Source: Puccinia triticina
Taxonomy: Eukaryota > Basidiomycota > Pucciniomycetes > Pucciniales > Pucciniaceae
Length of the DNA stretch: 64,000 nt
Assembly (NCBI RefSeq): GCF_026914185.1
Contig: NC_070571.1
Location: 1,550,001 to 1,614,000 of the forward strand
Reading direction: 5' to 3'
How positions within the stretch are numbered: position 1 is the stretch's first letter; each line of letters starts with the position of its first letter. A model generated the notes under the pieces. That model was not told the origin of the DNA. It saw only the letters and a program-made list of their open reading frames with translations, and ran no database searches. Positions 1 through 11,427 of this stretch are shown in pieces. The position numbers and the translations under genes were made by a program.

Positions 1-165
1 GACGCCGAGATCATCAAGGACTTCTTGCCCACAATTGTGACCCCAGCGTTGATGAGAGGACTATTCTTGGGCAGCGGGTATTCAGCGGGGGCCCAAGGGG
101 AAGGGATCATCAATGCACCTGAGGAAGACAATGGGGCCCCGGGGGCTGTCCCCAATGCAATTTGA
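1..165 (+). CDS. C-terminal end of an unrecognised protein (partial)
   Basis: The frame starting at base 1 is open for 54 codons and ends with TGA at 163-165. The product begins DAEIIKDFLP and ends GAPGAVPNAI, with a Gly/Pro/Ala-rich tail. The 5' part lies outside the window, so it could be the last exon of a gene or a remnant of a repeat-borne ORF. No domain is recognisable. It points away from the minus-strand gene at 751-3203. Confidence 0.35.
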   Translation, partial: DAEIIKDFLPTIVTPALMRGLFLGSGYSAGAQGEGIINAPEEDNGAPGAVPNAI

Positions 166-264
166 TGAGCCGGAGGTTCTGTGGGCGCTTTGGGCCCTCA
201 TTTTTTCCTTCTTTTGTTTCATAGGCTTTTGCCTGTGAGATTAAAAATGATTGTGATTTGTGTT

Positions 265-530
265 TTTCCGCTAAGTCCTCACGCGGGCGCCGCGAGAATA
301 GAGGACTTAGCGATGTGAGCGTGCACCTTCTTGGGGTTTTTTGCTAAGTCCTCATGGGGGCGCCGCGTGCATAGAGGACTTGACTTAGCAAAGTGAGCGT
401 GTACCTTCTTGGGGTTTTTTGCTAAGTCCTCACGGGGCGCCGCGAGAATGGAGGACTTAGCAAGCAAGGTCTTAGCAAGGTGGAAGCTCACCTTGCTAAG
501 ACCTCACAGGGGCGCCGCAAGAATACATTG
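265..530. repeat. Tandem hairpin repeat (3-4 units of about 75-80 bp)
   Basis: The sequence GCTAAGTCCTCACG...GAGGACTTAGC recurs at about 270, 350 and 420, and in diverged form (CTAAGACCTC) near 495. Each unit is an inverted repeat around a GGGGCGCCGC core, followed by a spacer containing CACCTTCTTGGGGTTTTTT. Short open frames across it are by-products of the repeat. No gene is seen between 166 and 750. Confidence 0.75.
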
Positions 531-750
531 GGGAGCTCACAGAGAGCCTTTTTTGGGCAGCTCACGCAAATCATGAAGAACTTATGACTATTGCATTGCT
601 ATGCGGGGGGAGGGGGTGCTTGCTCCGCATGTGACAGGAGCATGGGGAAGACATTTTGATATGACGGATAATGGGAAAACAAAAAGAAAGACACGCCACT
701 GGCTGTGCCACTTACCACCGGGTTTACTTAGGCGGTCCTGGGGTTGGTCC

Positions 751-3203
751 TCAGATTTCCGGGGAGGGGCCCATGGGTTGTGCGGGAGATCCCTCAGGGT
801 CGACGGGCTGCGATGGAGAGGGGAGTTCCTCCCTTGGGCTTGGTGGGGAGCCCGAGCCAGAGGCCACTGGCGGTCCAGTTGCGGATTCGATGTTGCTTTG
901 GGCGGCACTGGAACTCGACGGGGCCGGAGTTTGCGGATTGGTTGGGTTGGTGGCGGACTCAGTGTGAGTGGCCACCAACCATTGCGCACCCTTCATCAAT
1001 TGTGAGGCAATTGGCAAGGGGAAATTGAGGGATTGCAATTCCGCCGGGGTTGTATCGAGGAAGTAATCCCATCGTCGGATGTGCGCCAGGTTGATCAGCG
1101 CCCTGGGGACGGGGTCGTCTTTGTCAAAGTTGCACAAAGAGAGGAACTCCTCAATCGTCAGGGCGGTCCCTAAGGCATTGAGGCGGAGCCTGTCTTCCGG
1201 GCTGCTCTTGCTAATCCACGAGCTCAGAGAGTCCGATCTTGACGTTGGTAGCTTGCGGGTTGGGGAGGAAGAGGGTGGGGATCGTGGCCTGCCAAAATTT
1301 AAGCAACTGATTGTATGAGCAATCCCATCGCCTGCAGGGCTGCGAAGTATCTTGTGGGCCGGGGATCGAAGCTCGCCAGCCGGAGGACCAGATAACACCT
1401 CGATTTCGGACCCGGCGGGGCTGGGGGCACGGGTGTTGGGAGCCGTGCAGAAGGAGGAATCCTCGGGATGTGAGGATTCCAGCTTGTCTGAATCGTGTCC
1501 ACGGGCCATCTGCACACCGTGACGTGCCCCGTTCGCAGGGGTGGGAGAATCCTACTGATTCGGAGAGGGTCCCAACACCGTGGCCGTCTCCGCGGCTTGC
1601 ACAGGGACAGAGGCGGCCGCCGTTGGGGACGGGTTGGAGACGAGGCGTGGAGGGATAACTCGGCCCGTGGACGTAATGCGCGGGGCAGAGAAGACCCGAC
1701 CTCCAGGGGCCGAGGGCCCACGGGCTGGGAGGAATACGCGGGCGGCGGCCGCGGGGTGCGGGATGGGCCCACGGCTGGCCAGGGGGGAAGCCGTGGAGCC
1801 ATCTGGGGAGCGAGACGGGTTTGGACGAGCATCGCCGACAGCGGGGCCGGAGGCGCGACCGCGGGGGGAGGGATTGGCTGAGCGAGCGGGGCTGATAGAG
1901 TTGCCAGTAGGACCATCTTGTCTGTGCCGGCCGAGGCGGGCTGATTGTTGCGCAGCCAAGTCGGCCAGGGTGTGAACGCGGACGTTTTCAACCACAAATT
2001 CTGGTCCAGGTGGTGGGTTGTCGAAGTCTACCCCGCGGGCATTGTGGAGGAGGGCCCGGCTCCAGGTGTGCAGGCATTCCCTGTTCACCCTTATCGACCT
2101 GGATGGGTCCTGAGGGTGCTGGATCCGAAGCGATTCCGCATTGCCCCCATACCTGGCGATCAGGTGTCGGGTCAAATCCGTCAGGATGCTCAACCTCCTT
2201 GCGGCATTTACATCTGCCCTGGGCTGGTTGAGGAGAAAAACACACGTCAGTCGGCGGCCCGCGGATGCAAGAGAGGGAAATCAGGGGAGTGTACTTACGT
2301 TCACCACAAGGCAGGCCTGCGCTTGTTCCAACGCGAGTCGAGTGTCTTCTGGGCCATAGCTCATGGCAAGGGTATCTTGTTGTGCCCGTTCCTGTGAATT
2401 TTGAACGTCAGCATACCATCACGGCCAGCCAGCAGGATGATCATGGGAAAGAAACTCACCTGCTGTTGCTCTTGGGCAGCCCTACGCGGGTCATTCATTG
2501 TTATCTTGACCTGCACTTTGGAGAGCGGGTTCTCCAACACCGCAGAGACAAAGGGCGCAAAGTCGCCGTCGGTGGTGATCATCGCGTTCAATTTGGCACT
2601 GTATGTCAAGTGCTTCATTATTATCCCCTGCCATTTTAGCAGGCCCTGGGCGTTGAGGCTCTTGAGATGCGCCCCCAGGAGAGGAATCGTTTTGTCGACG
2701 GCATCCACGGCGTCGAGTTTGAATGTTGCCCAGTTTGAATTTGCAATGTCAGTCAGGAGCACCGCGGTGCCCCTGGGAAGCACTCGTTCCCATTCCTTCG
2801 CTGCTGCTGCCGGAGGATTTCTTGCATTGGCGGCTTGGGAGAGCTGGCCGGCCGCGGTCCGCATGTAGACGTGGTGGAGAATCTGGATGGGCCTCGGGCC
2901 CGGGGCATTTGCAGCAGTAGCATTTGGATTCCCGCCATCAGGGGGGCCTGGAGGGTTTTGATTGGCGGAGTTGGAAGCTTCGATTGAGGGGCTCGCCAGA
3001 TCTTCGCCATCGGAGTCTTCATAGAACAACCTGCAAGATTGCCCCTCTGGCGCCTGCGAGGGGCCAAGTTGAGATTCCTGGGGCGCGTCCTCTGCGGTGC
3101 CGTTGGGAGTGTAGTCCGGCGGATCACGTTTGGCACCAACCCGGCGGGTGAGGGTGAAGAAATCATCAGTTGCTTGGTGGTTGGTTGTTGATCTGTTGGC
3201 CAT
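751..3203 (-). CDS. 746-residue protein of unknown function, probably rust-lineage or repeat-associated
   Basis: Exons, minus strand: 3203-2460, 2391-2299, 2223-1579, 1509-751; the phase is kept throughout. The first two introns have clean borders (GTGAGT, GTAAGT). The third (1578-1510, 69 nt) starts with the weak donor GTGTTG and removes an in-frame TAG, so it could instead be a nonsense mutation. The product starts MANRSTTNHQ, has a Pro/Ser-rich acidic N-terminus, then a helical region (residues about 115-330) containing ARNPPAAAAKEWERVLPRG and LSILTDLTRHLIARYGG. A low-complexity Pro/Ser stretch follows, then a compact C-terminal segment with LTIEEFLSLCNF and RRWDYFLDTT. I do not recognise a catalytic domain. 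The style resembles multicopy lineage-specific proteins of rusts, but that is an impression, not a database match. Confidence 0.6.
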
Positions 3204-4531
3204 TGGCTGAATTGGTGTTCAGGACCAATAGAACTATGTATCAGCATCTGCCTGCGAAGAAATTTGGTGAATCACAGGGAGTAACTCACAACGATTTTTC
3301 TGGATGAATGGATTGGGCTTGATTGGACACGGTCTTTGTGATAGGCCTGTGGGAGGAGCGGCGGTCAAAAGTTGGGTGAGTTAGCAGCTTTTGGCGACAG
3401 GGGAAAATTGGGTGGGGATGGGGGACAAACCTGGTATGGGGTATCGCTGGGGGCGTAGGCAATATTGCTGGCGCGGTCAGCGGTTATTGCTGGGTGGTCG
3501 GCGGATGGGGATTTGGTTCGCCGGGCGGCCGGCGGGACAGGCGGTGGTACCGGTTGGGGGGAGGTTAGGTTTTGGTTAGGTTTCGTGGAGGGGGAGGGAG
3601 GTCCGGGGGGCATGGTGGTCGGGGAGGGAAGGAGGGAGAGAGAGAGAGGTGATGGAGAGAGGGAAGGATTGGGAAGAAATCAAAGATTTGGAAGGGCATA
3701 CAGGGCAGGGGGCTGAAATGAAAATGTGTGTGTGTCGGATTTTCAGCCTCGCGAACCCGCAAGCTTTTCTGACATTGCTGTACATACAAGGGGGTCCGCC
3801 CTCTTGATCTTGAAAAGCCTCAAACATCTTGAGGCCATCCGCGCACAGCCGCACCGCAAACTGAAAGACGACTCTGTGTGTACCATTCTGCATGCCAGCA
3901 GAGAGCATTTTGGCCCCACCCAACCACCCAGTGAGGAGTCCCACCTGCCCGCGGGCTCAGACCTTATTGCTTGGCATTCCCATAGAGGGGGAGCTTCCTA
4001 CGTCCTACTGAGGAGGCGGGACCCCCTCTAATCCTCTCACCTCCCATCTGCACTCAGACTGCCTAGCAGGGAGTCAGGGGAATTAGAGCAGGGAGCTAGA
4101 ACCCCCCTATCCTGACTTGCGATGTGGTGATCAATTCTGGAACACATGCCAAATTGTCCACTGACAGTGCGGAACGGAGCAGAGCGGAGCGCACAACTGA
4201 AGGCAGCGGAGCGCGGAGCTCAACGGCGGAACTAGACTCAGGCTGAGCTGGCCAGCGGAGGTGGTGATTGAGGAAAGCCGTGGCAGCCAAAAGGGCGGCC
4301 CGTCAGGGGTGTGGAAGCTAGGGAGAGGAGTTTGATGGCGGTCAAAGGCAAGTGGTGGAGACAACAGTAGTTAGCGTCAGAGCGGAGCTTGGTGGATGAC
4401 ATGGGTGTGTGTATAGCACTTGGCGGATGACAAGTGTGCGTGTGTGAACAGAGTTAGCGGATGGTGTGCGCGGGCGGTGGGCGGAGGATATCTTTTAGTT
4501 CTCTTCCTTTTCTCTATAAAAACACGGTGCA
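3204..4531. other. Non-coding upstream region with low-complexity stretches
   Basis: This holds the upstream region of the minus-strand gene ending at 3203. A G-rich stretch (3580-3665, GGGAGG/GAGAGA) and a purine-biased block of GCGGAGC words (4165-4265) are visible. Open frames of 60-120 codons occur on both strands, but none has splice-compatible partners or a recognisable product. Confidence 0.5.
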
Positions 4532-5189
4532 CACCAGGAAAAATAAACTATCACTAGACTGCAGGTGACATCAGGCTAAGTCCAATGAGCTACCCACCAG
4601 TTGCATAGCAACAGTGGGTCGCTACGCTACAGGGCCACTTGGCGTTAGCGTAGCGGCAAAAAGCGCCCGCCCATTTTGAGTAGCGTTAGCGCGCTGTTAG
4701 CGCCGCTACGCTGCGCTAATTTTCAGCGGCGCTAACAGCGTACCAATTGTTTGTTAGTGTTAGCGCGCCGCTACAGTCACTACGCTGCGCTACAGCGCTT
4801 TTAGCGGAAAAAATGCCTTTTTTTCAGCTAAAAGCACTGTGGCGCACCTTAGCGCGCGCTCTTTTGCGCCCTGCGTGTGTAGCGTTAGCGCAATTGCGCG
4901 CATCTGCGCTAACGCTACGCTAACAGCTAAATTAGCTGCGCACCCTTTGCGCGTAGTGTTAGCGCAGAGAAGGCACAATTCGCTAACGCTACGCTAAAAT
5001 TTAGCGGAATTCCGCTACGCTACGCCACGTTAACTCTACGGTTAGCGTAGCTGGCCACATGGACAGCCCCCTGTAGGAAACACAGGGGCCATTGTGTCCT
5101 AGTTTTGGTAGCACCAGAGCAGGAACAAAGTGACAGTCATTGTTGCTTGATGTCACCTGATGTCTGGTGACAATATATTTTTCCTGGTG
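4532..5189. mobile_element. MITE copy 1 with 28-bp terminal inverted repeats, carrying an internal insertion
   Basis: The left end CACCAGGAAAAATAAACTAT is matched by the inverted right end near 5160-5189 (GTCTGGTGACAATATA...TTTTTCCTGGTG). The same element occurs as a 215-bp copy at 15464-15678. The left (4532-4605) and right (5053-5189) parts align with that copy, and about 440 bp of foreign DNA separates them here. No clear target duplication was seen. Confidence 0.8.
4618..5052. mobile_element. Insertion saturated with TAGCG / CGCTA words
   Basis: The segment is absent from the sister MITE copy at 15.5 kb. Its ends are inverted (GCTACGCTAC... and ...GTTAGCGTAGC). The interior is almost wholly composed of GCGTTAGCG, CGCTACGC and their complements, so it can fold in many alternative ways. 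There is no protein-coding signal. It is a non-autonomous inverted-repeat element or a satellite-like expansion inside one. Confidence 0.65.
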
Positions 5190-6392
5190 GTAGGGGAAGG
5201 AGGATTCTGCATGATACTCCCCACAGACTCTCTTCTTACAGTTTTACTTTACTTTGCGGATTGTTGTGCTTCTTTTACTTTGTGGACTTGCTTTATGTGT
5301 TATGATTGTGCTTGCTTTACAGCTGTTTTCTTGCGGTTTTGCGGAGTTTTGTGGTGCAGTTATCTTCTTTATGCGGTGGAGCTTTATTTTATGGTTTACG
5401 TCTGCAGAGCTTTACTTTATTTATCCCACTCAGAGCCCTACAACGCGGCGGAGCTGCAGAGCAGAGTTTCTCCAGATCACCCAACTTCGCCGCTCCAAGA
5501 TGATTCCGGGTTAAAGTCGGGTGCAGGGACCACTTTTGTTCATCACAGTGGAGTTAGTGGAATATCTGCTGGGCCACCCTGGGCCATTCAAACTACGCAA
5601 GGCAGAATAATTGCTCAACAAGTCAAAAAGAATAATTGCTCAACAAGTCAAAAAGAAAAGACAGGCTGGGAATCAAAGATAATTCCCAGCCCTCCTGCAA
5701 AGCTGCGGAAAGAATGAGAGTAGACTGGATGAAATTGGCCCACAATATACCTTGGACAATTTCAACCGAAAAGTGTCCCCAGGATGCCTGGGGAACATCC
5801 AGTGGATGCCTGGGGCACTGAGCATCATTTGGATGCCTCTGAAAGCATCCAATGGACACTAAAAGTATGCAACTGTCCCTTGTAAAATCTTGATTGATAG
5901 TGTCCAATGGGAATCAAAGGCTTTTTTTGGACACCAACTTTTAAAAAAACATTCAAGCAGGTTTGGGGGGGATCACATTTACAACTGAGTGTTCAAGAAT
6001 TAACTGGAACACCAACTTGCAAAAGTGTATGTCCCCTGTTGTGATCACATATGTATGTGATCACCACAGGGGACATACACTAAAAGTTCATTCTCCCAAA
6101 GTGCTTGATAAGTATTATTGGCATTACAATGATGGGCGGATGACTTGTGAACAAGCAGATAAAAACAGCCATTACTTAAATACATGGCTCGGAATCGCGG
6201 ATGATAGATACTGGAATAACTGAACGAAGACGGTACGTAAAAAACGAAACTACTCAAAATACCAAGACATAGCGATCCCACAAATAGAGGAACGAAGAGA
6301 ATAATACCAAGCATAAACAGTTGAACAAATTGTGTTGTAGGGATGGTAGAGCGAAAAAGGTTGTCTGAGACGAAGAGGAAGGCGCGAAGATG
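5190..6392. other. Intergenic stretch with TC-rich DNA and a near-perfect palindrome
   Basis: No supported gene. A 185-codon open frame at 5160-5717 starts inside the MITE and has no recognisable product. A 17-bp direct repeat (ATAATTGCTCAACAAGT) occurs twice near 5610-5655. A 56-bp palindrome lies at 6025-6080. Confidence 0.5.
6025..6080. repeat. 56-bp near-perfect palindrome
   Basis: Arms of 27 bp (6025-6051 and 6054-6080) are inverted copies with one mismatch and a 2-base loop. The left arm starts GTGTATGTCCCCTGTTGTGA. It could be a collapsed foldback element or a hairpin-forming transcript end. Confidence 0.85.
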
Positions 6393-8040
6393 TTAAAAGG
6401 CTAGAACCATTAATAAACCAGCACAAAGGGCGATTGTAGTAGCAGCGGGGAAGAACTGAGATTCGTTCTTGACCGGAGTCCTCCGCGGGGAAGCAGCCCC
6501 AGTCTTGGCGCCGTTCTTGGACCCCGAATTCGAGTTAGAGTTGCCGTTGCCGTTGAGAGTGGCCGTAGCAGTCGCGGCTGGTGCGCCGCCGGCCCAGTAA
6601 TATGTCACGCCCTGTGGGACCGGCGAGGCGACCGCCACACATTGGGAGGATGCCGGAGCAGCTACTGGCAGCGGTGTCGTCGGATCCCCTTGGTGAAACG
6701 TCTTCGGACCCGGTGGCGGATAGGCTCCCACGGGAAGATCGAAGTTCGCGTTGCAATTCGAGAACCCAGGCGTCTCGTAATCTGAGAGACAGTCATCGTG
6801 GTCAGTAATAGGTATACGAGACCAGTAATCAAGTTAGCTCACCACTAATATACGTAAAGAGAGGACAGGGATGCCGGGTAAAAAAGTTCAGTTTAATTTG
6901 TATCGAACAACCAGTGTTTTGATTTGAAGGCTCACCCAGGCATGACCCAAAGACAGCCCATCAGATCATAAGTGTTCTTACAGTACTCATAAGAATCGTC
7001 ACCATGGCAGGCTCTCAAACAAAACACGGCGTTGCCAGGAATATCGCAGCCACCTACAATTATTAATTTTGGGAAAGGGGTCAGGTTGAGCAAGGGGTCC
7101 GCAGATTTATCCACACATCAGAGATTTGCTGACCCATGAATTGCATGAAATCATGCGCCCCGTCAACTGCTGCTCCAACCGGATTCCCAACACCTAGAAA
7201 AAAAAATCATATCAATTCTGTAATTTTCTCAGCTTGTCATGACGGATAATGCGACTAGGTCAATAGAACAATCATCACTGACCCATGGCCCCATGATTGT
7301 CATATTCACCTCTATTTTCGCGGCGGGTGACGAGAAATTAAACAAAAGTATATGAGTGACGAGATTGATTGGAATAATTAATTAAACAGAAAAACTGACC
7401 CGCAATCGTTTGGAGAAAGATTCATTTTGGAGGGATCGTAAGTACCAGAGATCTGGACATATTTATCGGTGTGTCTGAAATGTGAAGTCTTGATGAACCC
7501 ATCAGGCATAGCTAGAATGCAGTGGGCAGTGAATAGGAGGAAAGGGGGTAATCAGTTGAGGATATTCCGGGTCGAAAGGGTGCGGATAAGGCGACCAAAC
7601 GGAGTCGAAAAGATGCTCACGCCGAGTGTTATTCACCGGATTTGTACAATAAGCTACTGCATCAGCTTCGGCATCTACTAAGTTCTGCTTCGTTGGGTCC
7701 GGGGGCATCAGAATGCAAAAATCGGTGGCACTAATCGAAATACAAAACATTTGCGTCAGATGATCATGTTCCTAGGGGAACAGAAGAAAACGGCAGTTCT
7801 GGCGAACCTGTTGAGTCGAATTTGGCGGCCCATCCCAGATAGTGAGGGCGGAGGCAGTCCGCCGGATCCGCTCGGGGGCTTCCATGGGCCCACTTGCGCT
7901 GTCGTTACTGGTGCTGGTGGTGGTCCGGAGCCACCAATGTTTGGCACTGTCGGTGGCGCACTGGGAGCTGGAGGAGCGACTTGCTGTTGGGTGAGGGTAA
8001 TCCAAGACGTGAGCAGGAGCAGCAATGGAGCTTGAACCAT
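6393..8040 (-). CDS. Secreted GPI-type glycoprotein, 'macrofage activating glycoprotein' family
   Basis: Eight exons on the minus strand: 8040-7808, 7730-7621, 7511-7400, 7311-7283, 7193-7134, 7053-6936, 6844-6843, 6781-6393, giving 350 residues. The N-terminus MVQAPLLLLLTSWITLTQQQ is a signal peptide followed by a Pro-rich linker. The core carries family landmarks: ATDFCILMPPDP, AVAYCTNPVNNTR, an N-H-G turn (DNHGAMGVGNPVG), FMGGCDIPGNAVFCLRAC and CKNTYDLMGCLW, with regularly placed Cys. A Ser/Asn/Gly-rich stretch and a terminal hydrophobic segment (ALCAGLLMVLAF) indicate a GPI anchor. The family name comes from recalled basidiomycete annotations and is moderately sure; the true function is unknown. 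The proposed 2-nt exon at 6844-6843 is what restores frame between MPG and YETPGFSNC; without it there is a one-base shift. Confidence 0.78.
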
Positions 8041-9530
8041 GTTGGAAAGGTAGTTGGAGATGGATCAAAGGTGTTGGGTTGACGATACGACAGTCCAATG
8101 GTGATATTAGGAAACTTTTGAGACAGGGATGCAGAAGATATACTGATAGTTTAAGGAGCGAATATAAGGAATGATTTGCCTGGTAGATTTTAGAATGGCT
8201 TGGCCGGACAACTGGAGAGCGCAATGGGCATAGGGGGAAGTGTGCAGTCCCCTATAGTTAATCGTCAAGTGGACTATGGAGGGAGATGACTGAATGGGAG
8301 AGATTTGCGGCCGGCTCACTTGAGAATGATCAGCTTGGCCACCAGCGGTTAAGTTGTAAACAAACTTGTCCGCAGTGTTTAATTTCAATTGTGGAGAGCT
8401 CTCTTGACGCTTCTGGGTTTTCTGGCAGATGTCGGCAGATGCTCGTGAGAAAAAAAATGTCCCACCGACTTGAGAGATTAGCCAAGTTCCCATTTCAAGG
8501 CAACGCTTGTGGATGACTGCGCGAGACCGCAGATTTTAGTAGGAGCAGCGAAGCCAGAACAACCAGCTCAGTAACAGCTGCGTCAATCAAACAGCGATCG
8601 GGTGTTTTTTTTTTTGCCCTGAAAAGGTCATGGACTCCAATCAGCATGAGCCAGCATGAGCCCCGACGAAACTTATTCGGCGGGATTTTCTTGCTGAGCA
8701 CTACTTGGTGGATTTTCCGATTTGTATTCGTAGGAAGGTGTAGTTTTCATCCATCCATGGAAGTTATTGGGTCCAGGACCGTCAGCGGAGTATTCAGCAA
8801 TCAATCATGCAGAATCAGCGGTGCGGCAACATACGGGTGAGTGCTGGAGAAACAAGGCGGGATTGCTCATCAAGGGTAGACAGAAAAAAAAAAGACAAGA
8901 TCTCGGCGAATACGGAAGTGATAAGCTTATGTTTATTTTATGGTTGTCGGCGCCCGGATGTATGTGACAGCCTTCCGCCCATAACATCGACAGCTCGACC
9001 AGCTGGCCCAAGACTCAAGTGGATGGACCGCAAAAGACATGTGCGGAGCGTCTCCCGAGTCAAAACCTAGAAATGCGTTGGCGTTTCAGGAAAGTGTGTT
9101 GCGTGCACCCAACCTTCCTCCTCAGGGTGGATCATATCGTCTCATTGCAGGTGGCGATGACCCTTCAAGTGCACGGCGCCGGGCGGCGGTGGGTGGCCGA
9201 GCGTGGACTTGCAATCTGGGGCCTGGGCGATCCCCGAGTGCGGGAAGCAGGGGCCAGCCCTTCCACGGAAGTTGGGGTGGATGTTTGGTGAATAGTCTCG
9301 TGGTCTACTCCATCAACATGTGGTCTCAACCATAGAGTACACATAAACATGTAGCCTTGAAGTTAACAAGTCCCCCGCGGTGGAGAGTGAAACCCTCTTT
9401 TGTTGCACACCCGCATCTTTTCATCCTGCAACCTACGGATTCGCGCTTCAACTGGCTCAATCAGGTTCAAATCTTAACTGTTTATCCATCTTCCAGACAA
9501 ACACACTTCTGCTTAAATTATCAGTTCAAG
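8041..9530. promoter_or_regulatory. Divergent intergenic region between the glycoprotein gene and TYR1
   Basis: About 1.5 kb separates two divergently oriented start codons (8040 minus, 9531 plus), so both promoters must lie here. Open frames of up to 128 codons exist but lack splice logic or recognisable products. No repeat structure was noticed. Confidence 0.45.
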
Positions 9531-11427
9531 ATGCACCCTTCGCAACCAGCCGTCGTTGGTTTGATCGGGATGGGCCAGATGGGTCGGATGTATGCAGACA
9601 GACTAGCGAGCGCCGGTAATTGTCAGTTACGTATATGCCAACCCACTCGATTGCTTCCATTTTTGTACATTTTTCTTACCTGCTAACACACCTCGTTCTT
9701 CTATTTTGAAACTTTCTCTAGGCTAATGGTATGTGATCGACCGGAGAAATTCGGCCAGCTACGAGACGACTACAAAGGTACGCTTTTTCTAGCTCCTTAT
9801 AACGGTCCGAACCTCCCCCGGAGTCTCGTTCGTTGATCGACGGTACTCTGTCAATAGATCGGCCGAATGTAGCGGTGGTTGCTGATGGTCATTTGGTCAG
9901 TCGAGCATCTGACTTGATCATTTATTCGGTTGATTCCGAACATATCGAAATGATTGTAGAACAATACGGACCATGTTGAGTGTTTTCCCATGAGAACGTT
10001 GAAAAGATTTCAAGTCGACCTTGCCTCTTTCCCTGATCTGCTTACACTCGCCATAACGATGGGTTGAACATCTCTTTAACAGCTACAAAACTAGGAGCGA
10101 TCGTGGCAGCGCAAACATCAGTCAAAGCACCAGAACAAGCTGCTTTTCAAAAATATTTACCAAGCGACACGAGAGTGTGTTCGATCCACTCTCTTCATGG
10201 TCCTTCGATTCCTCCGGATGGTCAGGCATTAGTCAGTTCTCTTATCCTATCCCCTTTACCATCCTTAACTTTGATTGGCTATTGCTACTATTTATTTATC
10301 AATTTCAAGGATGATCATCGGAAATCCTCGGGATAATCCGTTGATCAGGTTTTGATTCCTTTTCGTTGCTCGGTTGCAGAGAAGCATTGGGTGATGGACA
10401 TCTTGGCACCACTCCGAAGTCGATATGTCGAACTTAGCTATGAAGAACACGATGTGGTCATGGCCAATACTCAGGCTTGCACACATGCTGCCTTTCTCAG
10501 GTTTGCATCTGTTTCCTAGAGAATAATTGAAAATTTTCATAGTCGAACCAGTATCCTGACCATTGTCCAAACCATTGTATTTTCCAGCATGGGAACCGCC
10601 TGGCATGCGACTGGCCGCTTCCCATGGGACTCCGGTCGATATATCGGTGGTATCGAAGTTGCGAAAATCAACATAGTGCGTCTCGGACGCTTCTCCCGAC
10701 TGAACAATACATCAAGCACTCACTTTTCAACCCGTTTGCGTTGACTAAATCTGTCAAAATGTGATAGACTCTCCGGATATACTCATCTAAATGGCATGTT
10801 TACGCTGGCTTGGCAATAATGAACCCAATCGCAAGAATGCAAATCGATCAGTTCGCTCGCTCAGTCACCGAACTGTTCGTCATGATGGTATCTAACGACG
10901 AAGAAGGGCTTAAAAAGAGAGTTTATGCTGGTCGAGATCATGTCTTCGGATCGCACAGCTCACCCAGATCATCGCCTCCCCCGATATTTCTTTCGGAAGA
11001 GGTCTTTATGAATTTCGCGATCGGCGAACCAGCCGCTGGTCCTTCGCCTCCCAACAGTCATCTCACAATCCTTGCGATCGTCGACTGTTGGCATCAACTT
11101 GGGTTAAACCCATTCCTTCACCTTGATATTGCTGCCACGCCTGTCTTTCGGTTGTGGTTCGGTTTGATTTACCATCTCTTCGATTCGCCAGAAAGGCTAG
11201 ACAAGGCGATCCACGCTGCTGTGTACAACCTTGATTATCGTGCTGATGATTGCGAATTCGTACTCGCCGCTCGTGGATGGAGTCAGTGCATCAGTTACGG
11301 CGATTTCAAGCTCTACCAAGCCCGATTTGAGCAAACCGCTGAATTTTTTAAACCTCGGATCGAAGAGGCTCAAGACAAAGGAAATGCAATGCTGAAGTAC
11401 ATTCTCGAATTTTGCGGCTCTGGCTAA
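9531..11427 (+). CDS. TYR1: Prephenate dehydrogenase (NADP), tyrosine biosynthesis; one base short at the first junction
   Basis: Exons 9531-9621, 9722-9777, 9858-9974, 10083-10231, 10349-10500, 10588-10675 and 10768-11427 give about 437 residues, close to yeast Tyr1. It converts prephenate to 4-hydroxyphenylpyruvate in the cytosol. Visible landmarks: the dinucleotide fold VGLIGMGQMGRMYADRL, then VCDRPEKF, GHLVSRASDLIIYSVDS, HSLHGPSIPPDGQ, YEEHDVVMANTQACTHAAFL, YSSKWHVYAGLAIMNP, NSHLTILAIVDCWHQLG and AARGWSQCISYGDF. All junctions from exon 2 onward keep phase. Exon 1 (donor GTCAGT, phase 1) does not fit the acceptor before 9722: one extra G there would give AGNW-LMVCDRP. Either a one-base deletion or assembly error is present, or a splice site is non-standard. 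Identity of the family is secure; intactness is not. Confidence 0.88.

Noticed and set aside
588..1997. Open frames on the plus strand and in other minus frames between 0.6 and 2.0 kb
   Set aside because: They overlap the spliced minus-strand gene, follow its GC-rich, Pro/Arg-biased shadow composition and have no splice logic.
5160..5717. 185-codon open frame starting in MITE copy 1
   Set aside because: It begins inside the terminal repeat, has a hydrophobic but low-complexity start caused by TTT-rich DNA, and no recognisable product.
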